A DNA stretch of 64,000 nucleotides, taken from the NCBI GenBank assembly GCA_045643825.1, contig JAZRFV010000084.1, forward strand, positions 8,370 through 72,369, read 5' to 3'. The notes below the pieces were generated by a model that saw only the letters and a program-made list of their open reading frames with translations, was not told the origin of the DNA and ran no database searches. The stretch's first letter is position 1. Every line of letters begins with the position of its first letter. Shown in pieces: positions 7,862-15,793 of the stretch. The stretch is from Scatosoma sp045643825. GTDB taxonomy: Bacteria; Bacillota; Clostridia; Christensenellales; Borkfalkiaceae. A program made the position numbers and the translations under genes.

Positions 7862-8635
7862 ATGAAAGAACTTCAAAATAAAAAAGCCTTCATATGTGAT
7901 ATGGATGGTGTAATCTATCACGGCAGTAAGATTTTGGACGGCGTGCGAGAATTTGTCAATTGGATGATTGACGAAGGTAAAAATTTCATTTTCTTGACGA
8001 ATAGTCCCGAACGCACCCCTCACGAGTTGTCTATGAAGCTCGATCGTATGGGGTTAAACGTATCCGCTTCGCACTTTTATACGAGTGCAATGGCAACGGC
8101 GGAGTTTTTATCTGCTCAAAAGCCAGGTTGTACCGCATACGTAATCGGTGAAGCCGCGTTGACGAAGGCGATGTACGATAAGAAGATTTACATGAATGAC
8201 GTGAACCCCGACTACGTCGTGCTTGGTGAAACGAGAACCTACAGCTTTGAAAAGCTTGAAAAAGCCATCGAGCTTGTAAGAAACGGTGCAAAGCTCATCG
8301 GCGCAAATCCTGACACGATAGGGGTTACGGAAAAGGGGATTATGCCTGCTACAGGCTCGTTGATTGCTCCCATTGAAATCGCTACGGGTAAAAAGGCGTA
8401 CTTTGTTGGTAAGCCCAACCCCTTGATGCTCCGTCACGCCATGAAACAGCTCGATTGTCACAGCGTAGACGTTGCGTTTATCGGTGATAGAATGGATACG
8501 GACATTATTGCGGGTATCGAGTCGAATATCGATACAGTATTGGTGTTAAGTGGCGTAACCAAGGAAGAGGACTTGTCGCAGTTCCCTTATCAGCCGAAAT
8601 ACGTCTTAAACGGCGTTGGTGACATATTGAAATAA
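7862..8635 (+). CDS. HAD-superfamily phosphatase, NagD/PGP type (subclass IIA)
   Basis: A 257-residue protein with all HAD motifs: 'CDMDGVIY' (nucleophile and acid Asp), 'FLTNSPERT', Lys in 'FVGKPNPLM' and 'FIGDRMDTDI'. The C2-type cap between motifs marks the NagD / phosphoglycolate-phosphatase / glycerol-3-phosphate phosphatase branch. It is last in the glycerol-3-phosphate operon, 17 nt after the DUF1667 gene. As some IIA enzymes dephosphorylate glycerol-3-phosphate, a role as overflow valve or in glycerol formation is a reasonable inference; a general nucleotide or sugar phosphatase is the alternative. Confidence 0.85.
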   Translation: MKELQNKKAFICDMDGVIYHGSKILDGVREFVNWMIDEGKNFIFLTNSPERTPHELSMKLDRMGLNVSASHFYTSAMATAEFLSAQKPGCTAYVIGEAALTKAMYDKKIYMNDVNPDYVVLGETRTYSFEKLEKAIELVRNGAKLIGANPDTIGVTEKGIMPATGSLIAPIEIATGKKAYFVGKPNPLMLRHAMKQLDCHSVDVAFIGDRMDTDIIAGIESNIDTVLVLSGVTKEEDLSQFPYQPKYVLNGVGDILK

Positions 8636-8658
8636 GTGTATAATTGTAAAAAAGAAGA

Positions 8659-8708
8659 AACACCCATTGGGACGCGTGCATTGACAGGCCTCTCAATAGG
8701 TGTTTTTT
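8659..8708 (+). terminator. Terminator of the glycerol-3-phosphate operon
   Basis: Arms 8659-8669 and 8694-8704 pair over 11 bp with one mismatch and are followed by T-rich sequence to 8708. The loop is long (24 nt). Confidence 0.7.
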
Positions 8709-8712
8709 GCAT

Positions 8713-8788
8713 AAAAAAAGAGCGGGCCACACGGTTACGCTCCGCCAACGACTGCCCAACTCTTATTTGCAACCTTTCGGCTACAAAT
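8713..8788 (-). ncRNA. Candidate small RNA, about 72-76 nt, with its own promoter and terminator
   Basis: Read on the minus strand, a strong promoter is followed at once by a 10-bp hairpin closed by a GAAA tetraloop (8788-8779 with 8774-8765). A second, GC-rich stem follows ('GAG..GGGC' with 'GCCC.CTC') and then seven T (8719-8713). The loop of the second stem can fold further and expose a GGA triloop. No open frame or ribosome site is present, so the unit is a compact promoter-hairpin-terminator RNA. I do not recognise a family: it is too short for 6S, SRP or tmRNA and lacks known riboswitch cores. If transcription starts seven bases after the -10 element (about 8784) the first hairpin would be slightly shortened. 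Confidence 0.65.
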
Positions 8789-8790
8789 AA

Positions 8791-8819
8791 ACTATACCAT
8801 ATCTAAAATAAAAAGTCAA
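8791..8819 (-). promoter_or_regulatory. Promoter of the candidate small RNA
   Basis: Minus strand TTGACT (8819-8814), 17-nt spacer, TATAGT (8796-8791). This is one of the closest matches to the sigma-A consensus in the window. Confidence 0.75.
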
Positions 8820-8822
8820 TGT

Positions 8823-8837
8823 TTTTCTTGAAGAAAA
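8823..8837. promoter_or_regulatory. Palindrome between the divergent small-RNA and pcp promoters
   Basis: TTTTCTT at 8823-8829 and AAGAAAA at 8831-8837 are exact complements around one base. The element lies 3 bp behind the -35 box of the small RNA and 25 bp before that of pcp, so it could be a shared operator. The AT-rich context makes chance possible. Confidence 0.3.
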
Positions 8838-8862
8838 TAAAAATATATTTTCAAACGGATAC

Positions 8863-8891
8863 TTGCATTTTTTGATAGGGCGTGCTACAAT
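8863..8891 (+). promoter_or_regulatory. Promoter of pcp and the GH125 gene
   Basis: TTGCAT at 8863-8868, 17-nt spacer, TACAAT at 8886-8891. Confidence 0.7.
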
Positions 8892-8915
8892 AGGATAAAT
8901 AAAAGAGGTGCTATG

Positions 8916-9503
8916 ATGAAAAAGCTACTGATAACGGGCTTCGATCCGTTTGGCGGGGAAGAAATCAACCCTTCATGGGAGGCGGTTTCTTTGCTTCCTG
9001 ATATAATTGGCGGATATGCGTTGACCAAGCTTCGCATTCCCGTCGTGTTTGGCGAAGGGGCGGAAACGGTTATAAAAATAGCAAAAACGCTTTCACCTGA
9101 CGTGGTGCTTTGCATTGGTCAAGCGGGCGGTAGAAACGCCATCACGCCCGAGCTTGTCGCAATTAATCTCCGCCACGCAAATATACCCGATAATAAAGGC
9201 AATCAACCGTTGGACGAAACGATTATCGAAGGTGGTAAAACGGCGTATTTTTCCACCCTTCCCGTGCGAAAAATAGCGGCTGCTATTCACGAAAAAGGCA
9301 TCCCTTCGCAGGTGTCCTACTCGGCAGGGGCATACGTTTGCAACGACGTAATTTACACCCTGCTTGCCCATTTTGACGGCATGACAATACGGGCAGGGTT
9401 TATACATATACCGTACTGTGCAGAGCAAAATAAAACCCCTTCTATGCCATTGGAAGAAGTGGTGAAAGGGTTAATTGTGGCGATAGAAACATTGGCAGAA
9501 TAA
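8916..9503 (+). CDS. pcp: Pyroglutamyl-peptidase I
   Basis: A 195-residue cysteine peptidase of family C15 that removes N-terminal pyroglutamate from peptides in the cytoplasm. Family motifs are clear: 'TGFDPFGGEEINPSWEAV' at the N-terminus, 'GQAGGR' with the acidic catalytic residue in the 'PELVAINLR' segment, catalytic Cys in 'SAGAYVCND' and catalytic His in 'AGFIHIPY'. ATG 8916 is preferred over 8913 because GAGG is then seven bases away. Its own promoter lies upstream and the gene is followed after 18 nt by a mannosidase, so the pair probably serves peptide and glycan salvage. Confidence 0.93.
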   Translation: MKKLLITGFDPFGGEEINPSWEAVSLLPDIIGGYALTKLRIPVVFGEGAETVIKIAKTLSPDVVLCIGQAGGRNAITPELVAINLRHANIPDNKGNQPLDETIIEGGKTAYFSTLPVRKIAAAIHEKGIPSQVSYSAGAYVCNDVIYTLLAHFDGMTIRAGFIHIPYCAEQNKTPSMPLEEVVKGLIVAIETLAE

Positions 9504-9521
9504 TTGAGAGAGAGGGAAATT

Positions 9522-10841
9522 ATGGAAGAAATTATCGGCGAACGCCTTCGTATGAGTGATATTCACAATCGCATGAACGAGGAATATTTTTCCGACTTGC
9601 GTGCGTGTGTAGATGCGTTTAAATCCACCATTCAAGATGAGAATTTAAGGGAAATGTTTGATAGATGTTTCTTTAATACGATTTACACGACGGCATTTAT
9701 GGAAGAGGATGGCACGGCGTTTATCATTACGGGGGATATCCCTGCGATGTGGCTTCGTGATTCGGCTGCACAGGTGATGCAGTATTTGTTTTTCGCCAAG
9801 GAATGTCCGTCCGTTCGTACCTTTATCAAGGGAGTGTTGAAAAAGCAATTTGGCTATATTTTGATGGATCCGTATGCAAACGCCTTTAATCGTGAAGCCA
9901 ACGGCAATGGTCATGCGTACGATTTGGTGAAACAATCCCCTTGGGTATGGGAAAGAAAATTCGAGCTGGATTCTCTTTGTTATCCCTTGTGGCTGTTGAC
10001 GAGATATTACGAGAAAACGCAGGATACTACCTGCTTTGACGATACCTTTTTACAGGCATTTGACACGATTATCAAGATATTCCGCATAGAACAAGCCCAC
10101 GGGGAGCAATCTGATTATTATCATGAGATTTTCAATAGACCACAAACCCGTTGGTGTGGCAGTGGTGAGCCAGTGAAAAACTGCGGTTTGGTTTGGTCAG
10201 GCTATCGTCCCAGCGATGATAAGTGTACCTATGGGTATTACCTTCCTGGTAATATGTTTATCGTGGCGGTTTTGACCAAGCTCGCACCCATTTTTAAGGA
10301 TGTTTTAGGGGACGAGGGAAGGTCGAAAACTTGTAAAATCTTGGCTGCGGAAATTCAAACGGCTCTTGATGAGCTTGCGATTGTAGAAAAGGACGGAAAG
10401 CGTATTTACGCCTTGGAAACGGACGGTTTTGGCAATTACAACCTGATGGACGATGCCAATATTCCCAACTTGATTGCAATGCCTTACTACGAATATCCGT
10501 ACATCGACAAAGAGGTTTATCAAAACACAAGAAACAGTATGTTCAGTTTTGAAAACCCATACTATTTTGAGGGTAAGGTGTTGAAGGGAATCGGTAGCCC
10601 TCACACGCCCAAAGATAGAGTATGGCCCTTGTCTTTGATTATCCGTGCTTTGACGACGGAGGACGTAGGGGAGATTAAGGAATGCGTTCGTATGATTGTA
10701 GGTAGTACGGGCGGAACGGGATATATTCACGAAGGGGTGGATAAGGACGATGATACGGTGTATTCTCGTTCTTGGTTCGCTTGGGCAAACTCGCTGTTTG
10801 CATATATGATTTTGGAAAAAAGCCCCTTGGTAGACTTTTAA
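9522..10841 (+). CDS. Glycoside hydrolase family 125, exo-alpha-1,6-mannosidase type
   Basis: A 439-residue GH125 (DUF1237) protein. Recognisable family words include 'GDIPAMWLRDSAAQVMQY', 'DPYANAFN', 'KFELDSLCYPLWLL', 'WSGYRPSDD' and 'GSPHTPKDRVWPLSLI'. These enzymes remove terminal alpha-1,6-linked mannose with inversion, for example from N-glycan cores. No signal peptide is present, so it acts in the cytoplasm on imported oligosaccharides. ATG 9522 with a GAGAGAGGG ribosome site is preferred to the TTG at 9504. It shares the pcp promoter. Host-glycan use also fits nahK at 60878, but no mannoside importer is in the window. Confidence 0.9.
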   Translation: MEEIIGERLRMSDIHNRMNEEYFSDLRACVDAFKSTIQDENLREMFDRCFFNTIYTTAFMEEDGTAFIITGDIPAMWLRDSAAQVMQYLFFAKECPSVRTFIKGVLKKQFGYILMDPYANAFNREANGNGHAYDLVKQSPWVWERKFELDSLCYPLWLLTRYYEKTQDTTCFDDTFLQAFDTIIKIFRIEQAHGEQSDYYHEIFNRPQTRWCGSGEPVKNCGLVWSGYRPSDDKCTYGYYLPGNMFIVAVLTKLAPIFKDVLGDEGRSKTCKILAAEIQTALDELAIVEKDGKRIYALETDGFGNYNLMDDANIPNLIAMPYYEYPYIDKEVYQNTRNSMFSFENPYYFEGKVLKGIGSPHTPKDRVWPLSLIIRALTTEDVGEIKECVRMIVGSTGGTGYIHEGVDKDDDTVYSRSWFAWANSLFAYMILEKSPLVDF

Positions 10842-10870
10842 GTAGAATGCAAATGAAAAATTAATACGTT

Positions 10871-10914
10871 ATATACGCCCAGAGTCTTTATTGGTTTTCG
10901 GGCGTATATTTTTA
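10871..10914 (+). terminator. Terminator after the GH125 gene
   Basis: A perfect 10-bp stem (10871-10880 with 10900-10909) with a 19-nt loop and a T-rich tail. The remaining bases to 11066 hold no other feature I can support. Confidence 0.8.
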
Positions 10915-11066
10915 TGTAAAAAAATAGGCAATAAAGGAAAGTTTTTGGGAAGGCTGACGAATTGGAAAAAATCTTGAAAATTTTTTCCTTCAAACTGTTT
11001 CCTTTTTCAAAAAAATATGTTATTATTGAAAGTAAGTATGTAAAAAATAGTAGGAGTACGCTTTTT

Positions 11067-13454
11067 ATGTCCGAGAAAATTCCCTACGAAAAATTACAAA
11101 TGCTAATCAATCCGCAAAAGAGCGGCGATCACGATTGGTTCTTGTCGTTGTTGGACGACGAGGCGCAACGCGTATACGAGGATGAGCATATGGCGGCGGT
11201 GATGCAAATGTTGCGTATCGCCCGTATTCGTCCACACAAAAACGCCATTCGCGAAGCGAAAAATGAAATTGCACGACTTGAAAGAGAAGAAAAAGAGAAC
11301 GCGGAGACCTATCGAAAGATTAAGGGCTTACTTGCCGAAATCGAGGGCGAAAACGCCAAGGTGGAAACCTATCATCCGTTCTTTGACGAGCCGTACTTTG
11401 CCCGTATGGACCTTATTGACAATAAGGAAGGCTACAACAGTTACTATATCGGTAAAAAAGGGGATATCCGTTTGGAAATTCTCGATTGGCGTACACCCGT
11501 GGCTCGTCGCTATTATCAAAAAAGCTGTTCGAGCTTTACCTTTAACGAGTACGAGTATAAGACGGTGCTTCGTCGCGCCATTCGTACGAAAAGTGGGAAG
11601 GTGCTTGATTTTAAAAACGAGTATTTATCTTTAAAAGATTATCTTTCAGCGGAAGAAATTGCTGACCGTGACGAAGAAAACGTGTTAGATCCTTATCTTC
11701 GCGAAATTATCAAGGCAAGGAAGGAAGAAACGTCGGTTAAGGACATTATCGAAACCATTCAAGAAAAACAATACGAAATTATTACCCGTCCCGAGAAGGG
11801 GGATTTTATCTTGCAGGGTTGTGCAGGTAGTGGTAAAACGATGGTTATGTTACACCGTTTAAGCTATCTTATGTACAATAATGAAAATATAAAGCCACGC
11901 GACGTGTTGATTATTACCCCCAGCAATTCGTTCAACGCCTTCATTGACGAGCTTGCGGAAATCTTGGATTTGGATCGTGTGAAAACCTTAACCGCTTACG
12001 AATATTTCTTGCAGGTTTTGAAGAACGAGAAAATTGATTTGACGGATAAAATCGATCCCACGCAAGTAGAGGACGAAAAATACCTCGCTTACGTATATTC
12101 CCCGCAGTTTGTTGCAGATGTTAAGAAGAAACAGGATAAGGTTTTTGATAACCTCTACGGCTTGTTTACTGGGGAGGAATGTCGTGACTTTATTGAGGAT
12201 ATTATCGAGGATAGCAAACGTCAGTTGATGGCGTACGAGGGGATTAAAAACGCTTCTATGCGTGTCCGTCGTGCGGTGCTTGGGGAAATTAAGGAGCGGA
12301 AAGAGGGCGGTTTATATTACACCAAGCCTTTCCGTGAACTAATGAACTGTATTTTGGATATTGAAGACTTTTTCAACGGCACGTTGAAAAGTGAGCAGGC
12401 GAAATCGCCCGAATATTTTTACCGGCAAATGCTTTCCTTCTATAAGAGTGCGACTTTTGCGGCAAAAAACACGGATAGAATTGTTGCAGAAGGAGAGAGC
12501 TCCTTGTTGGAACTGCGTGGGGATATCGACCGCGAAATTTTCGATCTGATGCGTTTTAAACAGCGTATTGGCGGCGTGGATGTGTATATGTACGCCGATA
12601 GAATTGCAAGGCGGAAAGAAATTTTACAAGAAATCGATAAAACCTTGGAAAAGGTGCGTTTGATTGGGGACAGTAATACGGCGTTTGCGGAGTTTTACGG
12701 CTATCTTCGAGGAGAGAAAAATTTCCAAGAAATTGGTGCTGGTAGTGGGTTTATTGATATTATTCGGTATTTTTATCGTGAAACTGTAAAAAAATATAAG
12801 ATAACCCACGGGATGACCTCTAAAACGATGTACGCCTCCGATGCGTATGCGCTTTGTGTGATTTGTGCAGGGATTTGCGATAGGCTTTCTCCCGTTTATT
12901 CTTACGTATTCGTGGATGAAGGGCAAGACGTCTCCGCTTGCGAATACGCGTTGCTCCGCAGGATTAACAGCAAAGCGTCGTTTAATGTCTTTGGCGATTT
13001 GGCACAAAACGTTACCGCTTGGCGAGGAATTAAGTCTTGGAAAGAGGAATTCCCTGATTTTGCAGTGTACGAGTTAAATCAAAACTACCGTAACACCAAC
13101 CAAATTGTATCCTTTGTGGCCAACGATTTAGGGATTGATATGCAATCGATTGGCTACGACGGTCCCGAGGTTGTTACGGTAAACGCAAGGGGTATTAGCG
13201 GGTTTTTCAAGGATAAAAAGGGCTTGAAGGCAATTATTTGCTCGGAAAAAGAGAAGGAGAAATTCCTTCGTAAGAGCTATAACAACTTAAGCGTAAAGGG
13301 TAAAATATCTCGCTCAAAAATTAATATTATGACCGTTTACGAGAGTAAGGGGTTGGAATTTTCCTCCGTCGTAGTGGTGCCGAACGGTATGTCGGATAGT
13401 GAAAAATATATCGCGTATACGAGAGCCTTGAAGGATTTGGCAATCCTTGTATAA
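11067..13454 (+). CDS. helD: HelD-like superfamily 1 helicase (RNA polymerase recycling factor)
   Basis: A 795-residue UvrD-like ATPase of the HelD type, which in Firmicutes removes stalled RNA polymerase from DNA. The N-terminal 170 residues contain a charged coiled-coil stretch and the HelD signature region ('YYIGKKG', 'ILDWRTPVARRYY'). Walker A is 'GCAGSGKT' (251-258). Later motifs include 'VDEGQD' (motif II), 'FGDLAQNVTAWRG' (III), 'LNQNYRNTNQIV' (IV) and 'VYESKGLEF...YIAYTRAL' (V/VI). ATG 11067 follows TAGGAG; an in-frame TTG at 10962 would add 35 low-complexity residues and is rejected. The gene stands alone ahead of parE. Confidence 0.88.
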   Translation: MSEKIPYEKLQMLINPQKSGDHDWFLSLLDDEAQRVYEDEHMAAVMQMLRIARIRPHKNAIREAKNEIARLEREEKENAETYRKIKGLLAEIEGENAKVETYHPFFDEPYFARMDLIDNKEGYNSYYIGKKGDIRLEILDWRTPVARRYYQKSCSSFTFNEYEYKTVLRRAIRTKSGKVLDFKNEYLSLKDYLSAEEIADRDEENVLDPYLREIIKARKEETSVKDIIETIQEKQYEIITRPEKGDFILQGCAGSGKTMVMLHRLSYLMYNNENIKPRDVLIITPSNSFNAFIDELAEILDLDRVKTLTAYEYFLQVLKNEKIDLTDKIDPTQVEDEKYLAYVYSPQFVADVKKKQDKVFDNLYGLFTGEECRDFIEDIIEDSKRQLMAYEGIKNASMRVRRAVLGEIKERKEGGLYYTKPFRELMNCILDIEDFFNGTLKSEQAKSPEYFYRQMLSFYKSATFAAKNTDRIVAEGESSLLELRGDIDREIFDLMRFKQRIGGVDVYMYADRIARRKEILQEIDKTLEKVRLIGDSNTAFAEFYGYLRGEKNFQEIGAGSGFIDIIRYFYRETVKKYKITHGMTSKTMYASDAYALCVICAGICDRLSPVYSYVFVDEGQDVSACEYALLRRINSKASFNVFGDLAQNVTAWRGIKSWKEEFPDFAVYELNQNYRNTNQIVSFVANDLGIDMQSIGYDGPEVVTVNARGISGFFKDKKGLKAIICSEKEKEKFLRKSYNNLSVKGKISRSKINIMTVYESKGLEFSSVVVVPNGMSDSEKYIAYTRALKDLAILV

Positions 13455-13472
13455 ATGTATATAAGTGAAAAG

Positions 13473-13504
13473 TTTTCCACAAAAAAATGTGGATATGTGG
13501 AAAA
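13473..13504. other. Three DnaA-box-like nonamers in 32 bp
   Basis: TTTTCCACA (13473-13481), TGTGGATAT (13488-13496) and TGTGGAAAA (13496-13504) each differ by one base from TTATCCACA or its complement. The outer two are inverted and could also pair as a hairpin, but no T-run follows on either strand, so a terminator is unlikely. Confidence 0.5.
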
Positions 13505-13520
13505 AAATTCGTCGAAACAT

Positions 13521-13549
13521 TTGAAAAAATCAAAAAAAAGTGTTATAAT
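13521..13549 (+). promoter_or_regulatory. Promoter of parE-parC
   Basis: TTGAAA at 13521-13526, 17-nt spacer, TATAAT at 13544-13549. It lies just downstream of the DnaA-like boxes and about 78 nt before the start codon. Confidence 0.8.
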
Positions 13550-13626
13550 AAATCTAAAATGGCATATTATGGCGAAAAATAACCTTTCGTGGGTTGCTCG
13601 TCAAATAGCAAGTAGATGAGGAAGAA

Positions 13627-15792
13627 ATGGCAGAACAGAAAAAGAAAGACGTAAAGAAAACGGATGAATACAGCGCCAAGAACCTGGAGGTATTAGAAGG
13701 GCTTGACGCTGTTCGTATGCGTCCTGGTATGTATATCGGTTCGACCGGTATTAAGGGCTTGCACCACATCCTTTGGGAAATCGTGGACAACGCGATTGAC
13801 GAGGCGGCAAATGGTCACGCAAATAGGGTAAAGGTAACTTTGCACTCGGACGGCAGTGCATCCGTAGAAGATAACGGTAGAGGTATCCCCACCGACATTC
13901 ACCCGAAAGAAAAGGTTTCGGGTGTGCAGCTTGTTTTCACGAAATTGCACGCAGGTGGTAAATTCGGTCAAGGCAACTACGAATATTCGGGCGGTTTGCA
14001 CGGCGTAGGTGCATCTGTTACCAACGCTTTATCCGAATGGTTGACCGTTGAGGTTTGCCGTGATAAACGTGTGTATAAAATGAGTTTCCACTCTAAATAT
14101 AATCCTCGTAAGAAGAAGGTGGAATCGGGGTTGCCTGACGGCCCCTTGGAGGATACGGGGATTACCACCAACCGCAAAGGTACGCTTGTACGCTTTAAGC
14201 CGGATGGGGAGGTATTCTCGGAACTGAATTTCGATTTGGATACGGTAGAAGAACGTCTTCGTCAGCTTGCTTTCTTGAATCGCGGCGTGGAGATCACCTT
14301 GATTGATGAACGCATTACGATGGCGGAGGCAAAGCGTGCGCGTATGCTTTACGCTTCTGATGATACGGAAAGTGAGGAAGGGGGAACGGTAGAAGAAGCC
14401 GTAGAAACGGAAGAAACGATTGTGGAAGGGCAACAATCCTTGTTTGGTGAGTTGGACGAGCTGACTTTGGAAAGTGAGCCTTATCGTATCACCTTTAAGT
14501 ACGAAGGTGGTATTTCCGACTACGTGAAGAGCTTAAACCAAGGCAAGAGAACGCTGTATTCTCAACCTATTTATTATAAAGCGACGAAGAATGGGATTCA
14601 GGTGGAATTTTCCATTCAACACACGGGCGAATACCGTGAAAGTATGTTCTCGTTCGTAAACAACATTCCTACCCCCGAGGGTGGCTACCACGAAATGGGT
14701 TTCCGTTCTGGTTTGACGAGGGTGTTGAATGAATACGCAAGAAGCAATGGCTTTTTGAAGGAGAAGGACGCTAACTTCCAAGGCGACGATTTCAGTGAAG
14801 GCTTGGCGGTTGTTTTGTCGATTAAAATGGCAAGCGTTCAATTTGAAGGACAAACGAAAACAAAGCTTGGTAACACGGAGGCCCGTCCTGCGGTAGAAGC
14901 GACGGTTATCGAAGGCTTTAACGAGTTTAAGAATATCCGTGGCTATAAAAAGACGATGGAAGAAATCATCAAGAAGGCGCAGGGTGCGGCAAAATCCCGT
15001 ATTGCGGCAAAAACCGCGAAGGATAACGCCCGTGCGAAGAATAGTATTGATGGTTTGACCTTGGTTGGTAAGCTTGCAGGCTGTTCTGGTAGAAAGCCCG
15101 AACTCAACGAAATGTTTATTGTAGAGGGTGACTCTGCAGGTGGTACGGCAAAGCAAGCACGCGTAAGACAATATCAATCGATTTTGCCTTTGCGTGGTAA
15201 ACCTTTGAACGTTGAAAAGAAAAAACTCAACCAAATTTTGGAAAATGAAGAAATCCGTACGATGATCAGCGCAATCGGTGCTGGTATCGATCCCGATTTC
15301 AAACTCGATAAGATTAACTACCACAAAGTAATCATTCTTTCGGATGCTGACCAAGACGGTATGCACATCCGTTGTATTTTGCTTACTTTCTTCTTCCGTT
15401 ATATGCGCCCTCTCGTAAACGCAGGGCACGTATATATCGGTATGCCTCCTTTGTATAAGGTGTATAAGGGGGATAAGGTAGAATACGCGTACGACGACAA
15501 GGAATTGGATGAAAAAATTCAAAAACTTGGCAACGGTTGTAAGCTTCAACGCTATAAAGGGCTTGGTGAAATGAACGCTGACCAGCTTTGGGAAACGACC
15601 ATGAACCCTGCTACCCGTAATCTTATTCAGGTAACGGTAGAGGATGCGGCGAAGGCAGAGCGTATGATTACCACCTTGATGGGTGACAAAGTAGAAGGAA
15701 GAAAAGAATTCCTTGCAAAATACGCAAACTTTGATAAGCGTGACGGCTTCATAGAAAGACGTAAGCAAGCGGAAAAGAAGGAGGAGGAATAA
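13627..15792 (+). CDS. parE: DNA topoisomerase IV subunit B
   Basis: The 721-residue ATPase subunit of a type IIA topoisomerase, with 'LEGLDAVRMRPGMYIGS', the ATP-site 'DNAIDEA' and 'DNGRGIP', 'GGLHGVGASV', 'QTKTKLGN' and the TOPRIM words 'VEGDSAGG' and 'SDADQDG'. With ParC it decatenates replicated chromosomes. Assignment as ParE rather than GyrB rests on the partner, which lacks a GyrA box. Residues about 235-280 are an acidic, low-complexity insertion containing 'QQSLF' (269-273), which resembles a sliding-clamp-binding motif. ATG 13627 follows GAGGAAG. ParC starts one base after the stop. Confidence 0.88.
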   Translation: MAEQKKKDVKKTDEYSAKNLEVLEGLDAVRMRPGMYIGSTGIKGLHHILWEIVDNAIDEAANGHANRVKVTLHSDGSASVEDNGRGIPTDIHPKEKVSGVQLVFTKLHAGGKFGQGNYEYSGGLHGVGASVTNALSEWLTVEVCRDKRVYKMSFHSKYNPRKKKVESGLPDGPLEDTGITTNRKGTLVRFKPDGEVFSELNFDLDTVEERLRQLAFLNRGVEITLIDERITMAEAKRARMLYASDDTESEEGGTVEEAVETEETIVEGQQSLFGELDELTLESEPYRITFKYEGGISDYVKSLNQGKRTLYSQPIYYKATKNGIQVEFSIQHTGEYRESMFSFVNNIPTPEGGYHEMGFRSGLTRVLNEYARSNGFLKEKDANFQGDDFSEGLAVVLSIKMASVQFEGQTKTKLGNTEARPAVEATVIEGFNEFKNIRGYKKTMEEIIKKAQGAAKSRIAAKTAKDNARAKNSIDGLTLVGKLAGCSGRKPELNEMFIVEGDSAGGTAKQARVRQYQSILPLRGKPLNVEKKKLNQILENEEIRTMISAIGAGIDPDFKLDKINYHKVIILSDADQDGMHIRCILLTFFFRYMRPLVNAGHVYIGMPPLYKVYKGDKVEYAYDDKELDEKIQKLGNGCKLQRYKGLGEMNADQLWETTMNPATRNLIQVTVEDAAKAERMITTLMGDKVEGRKEFLAKYANFDKRDGFIERRKQAEKKEEE

Positions 15793-15793
15793 T

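Noticed and set aside
8713..8788. 6S RNA, SRP RNA or tmRNA identity for the small RNA
   Set aside because: The unit is too short and lacks the central bubble of 6S, the SRP GGAA/AGCA loop and any tRNA-like ends.
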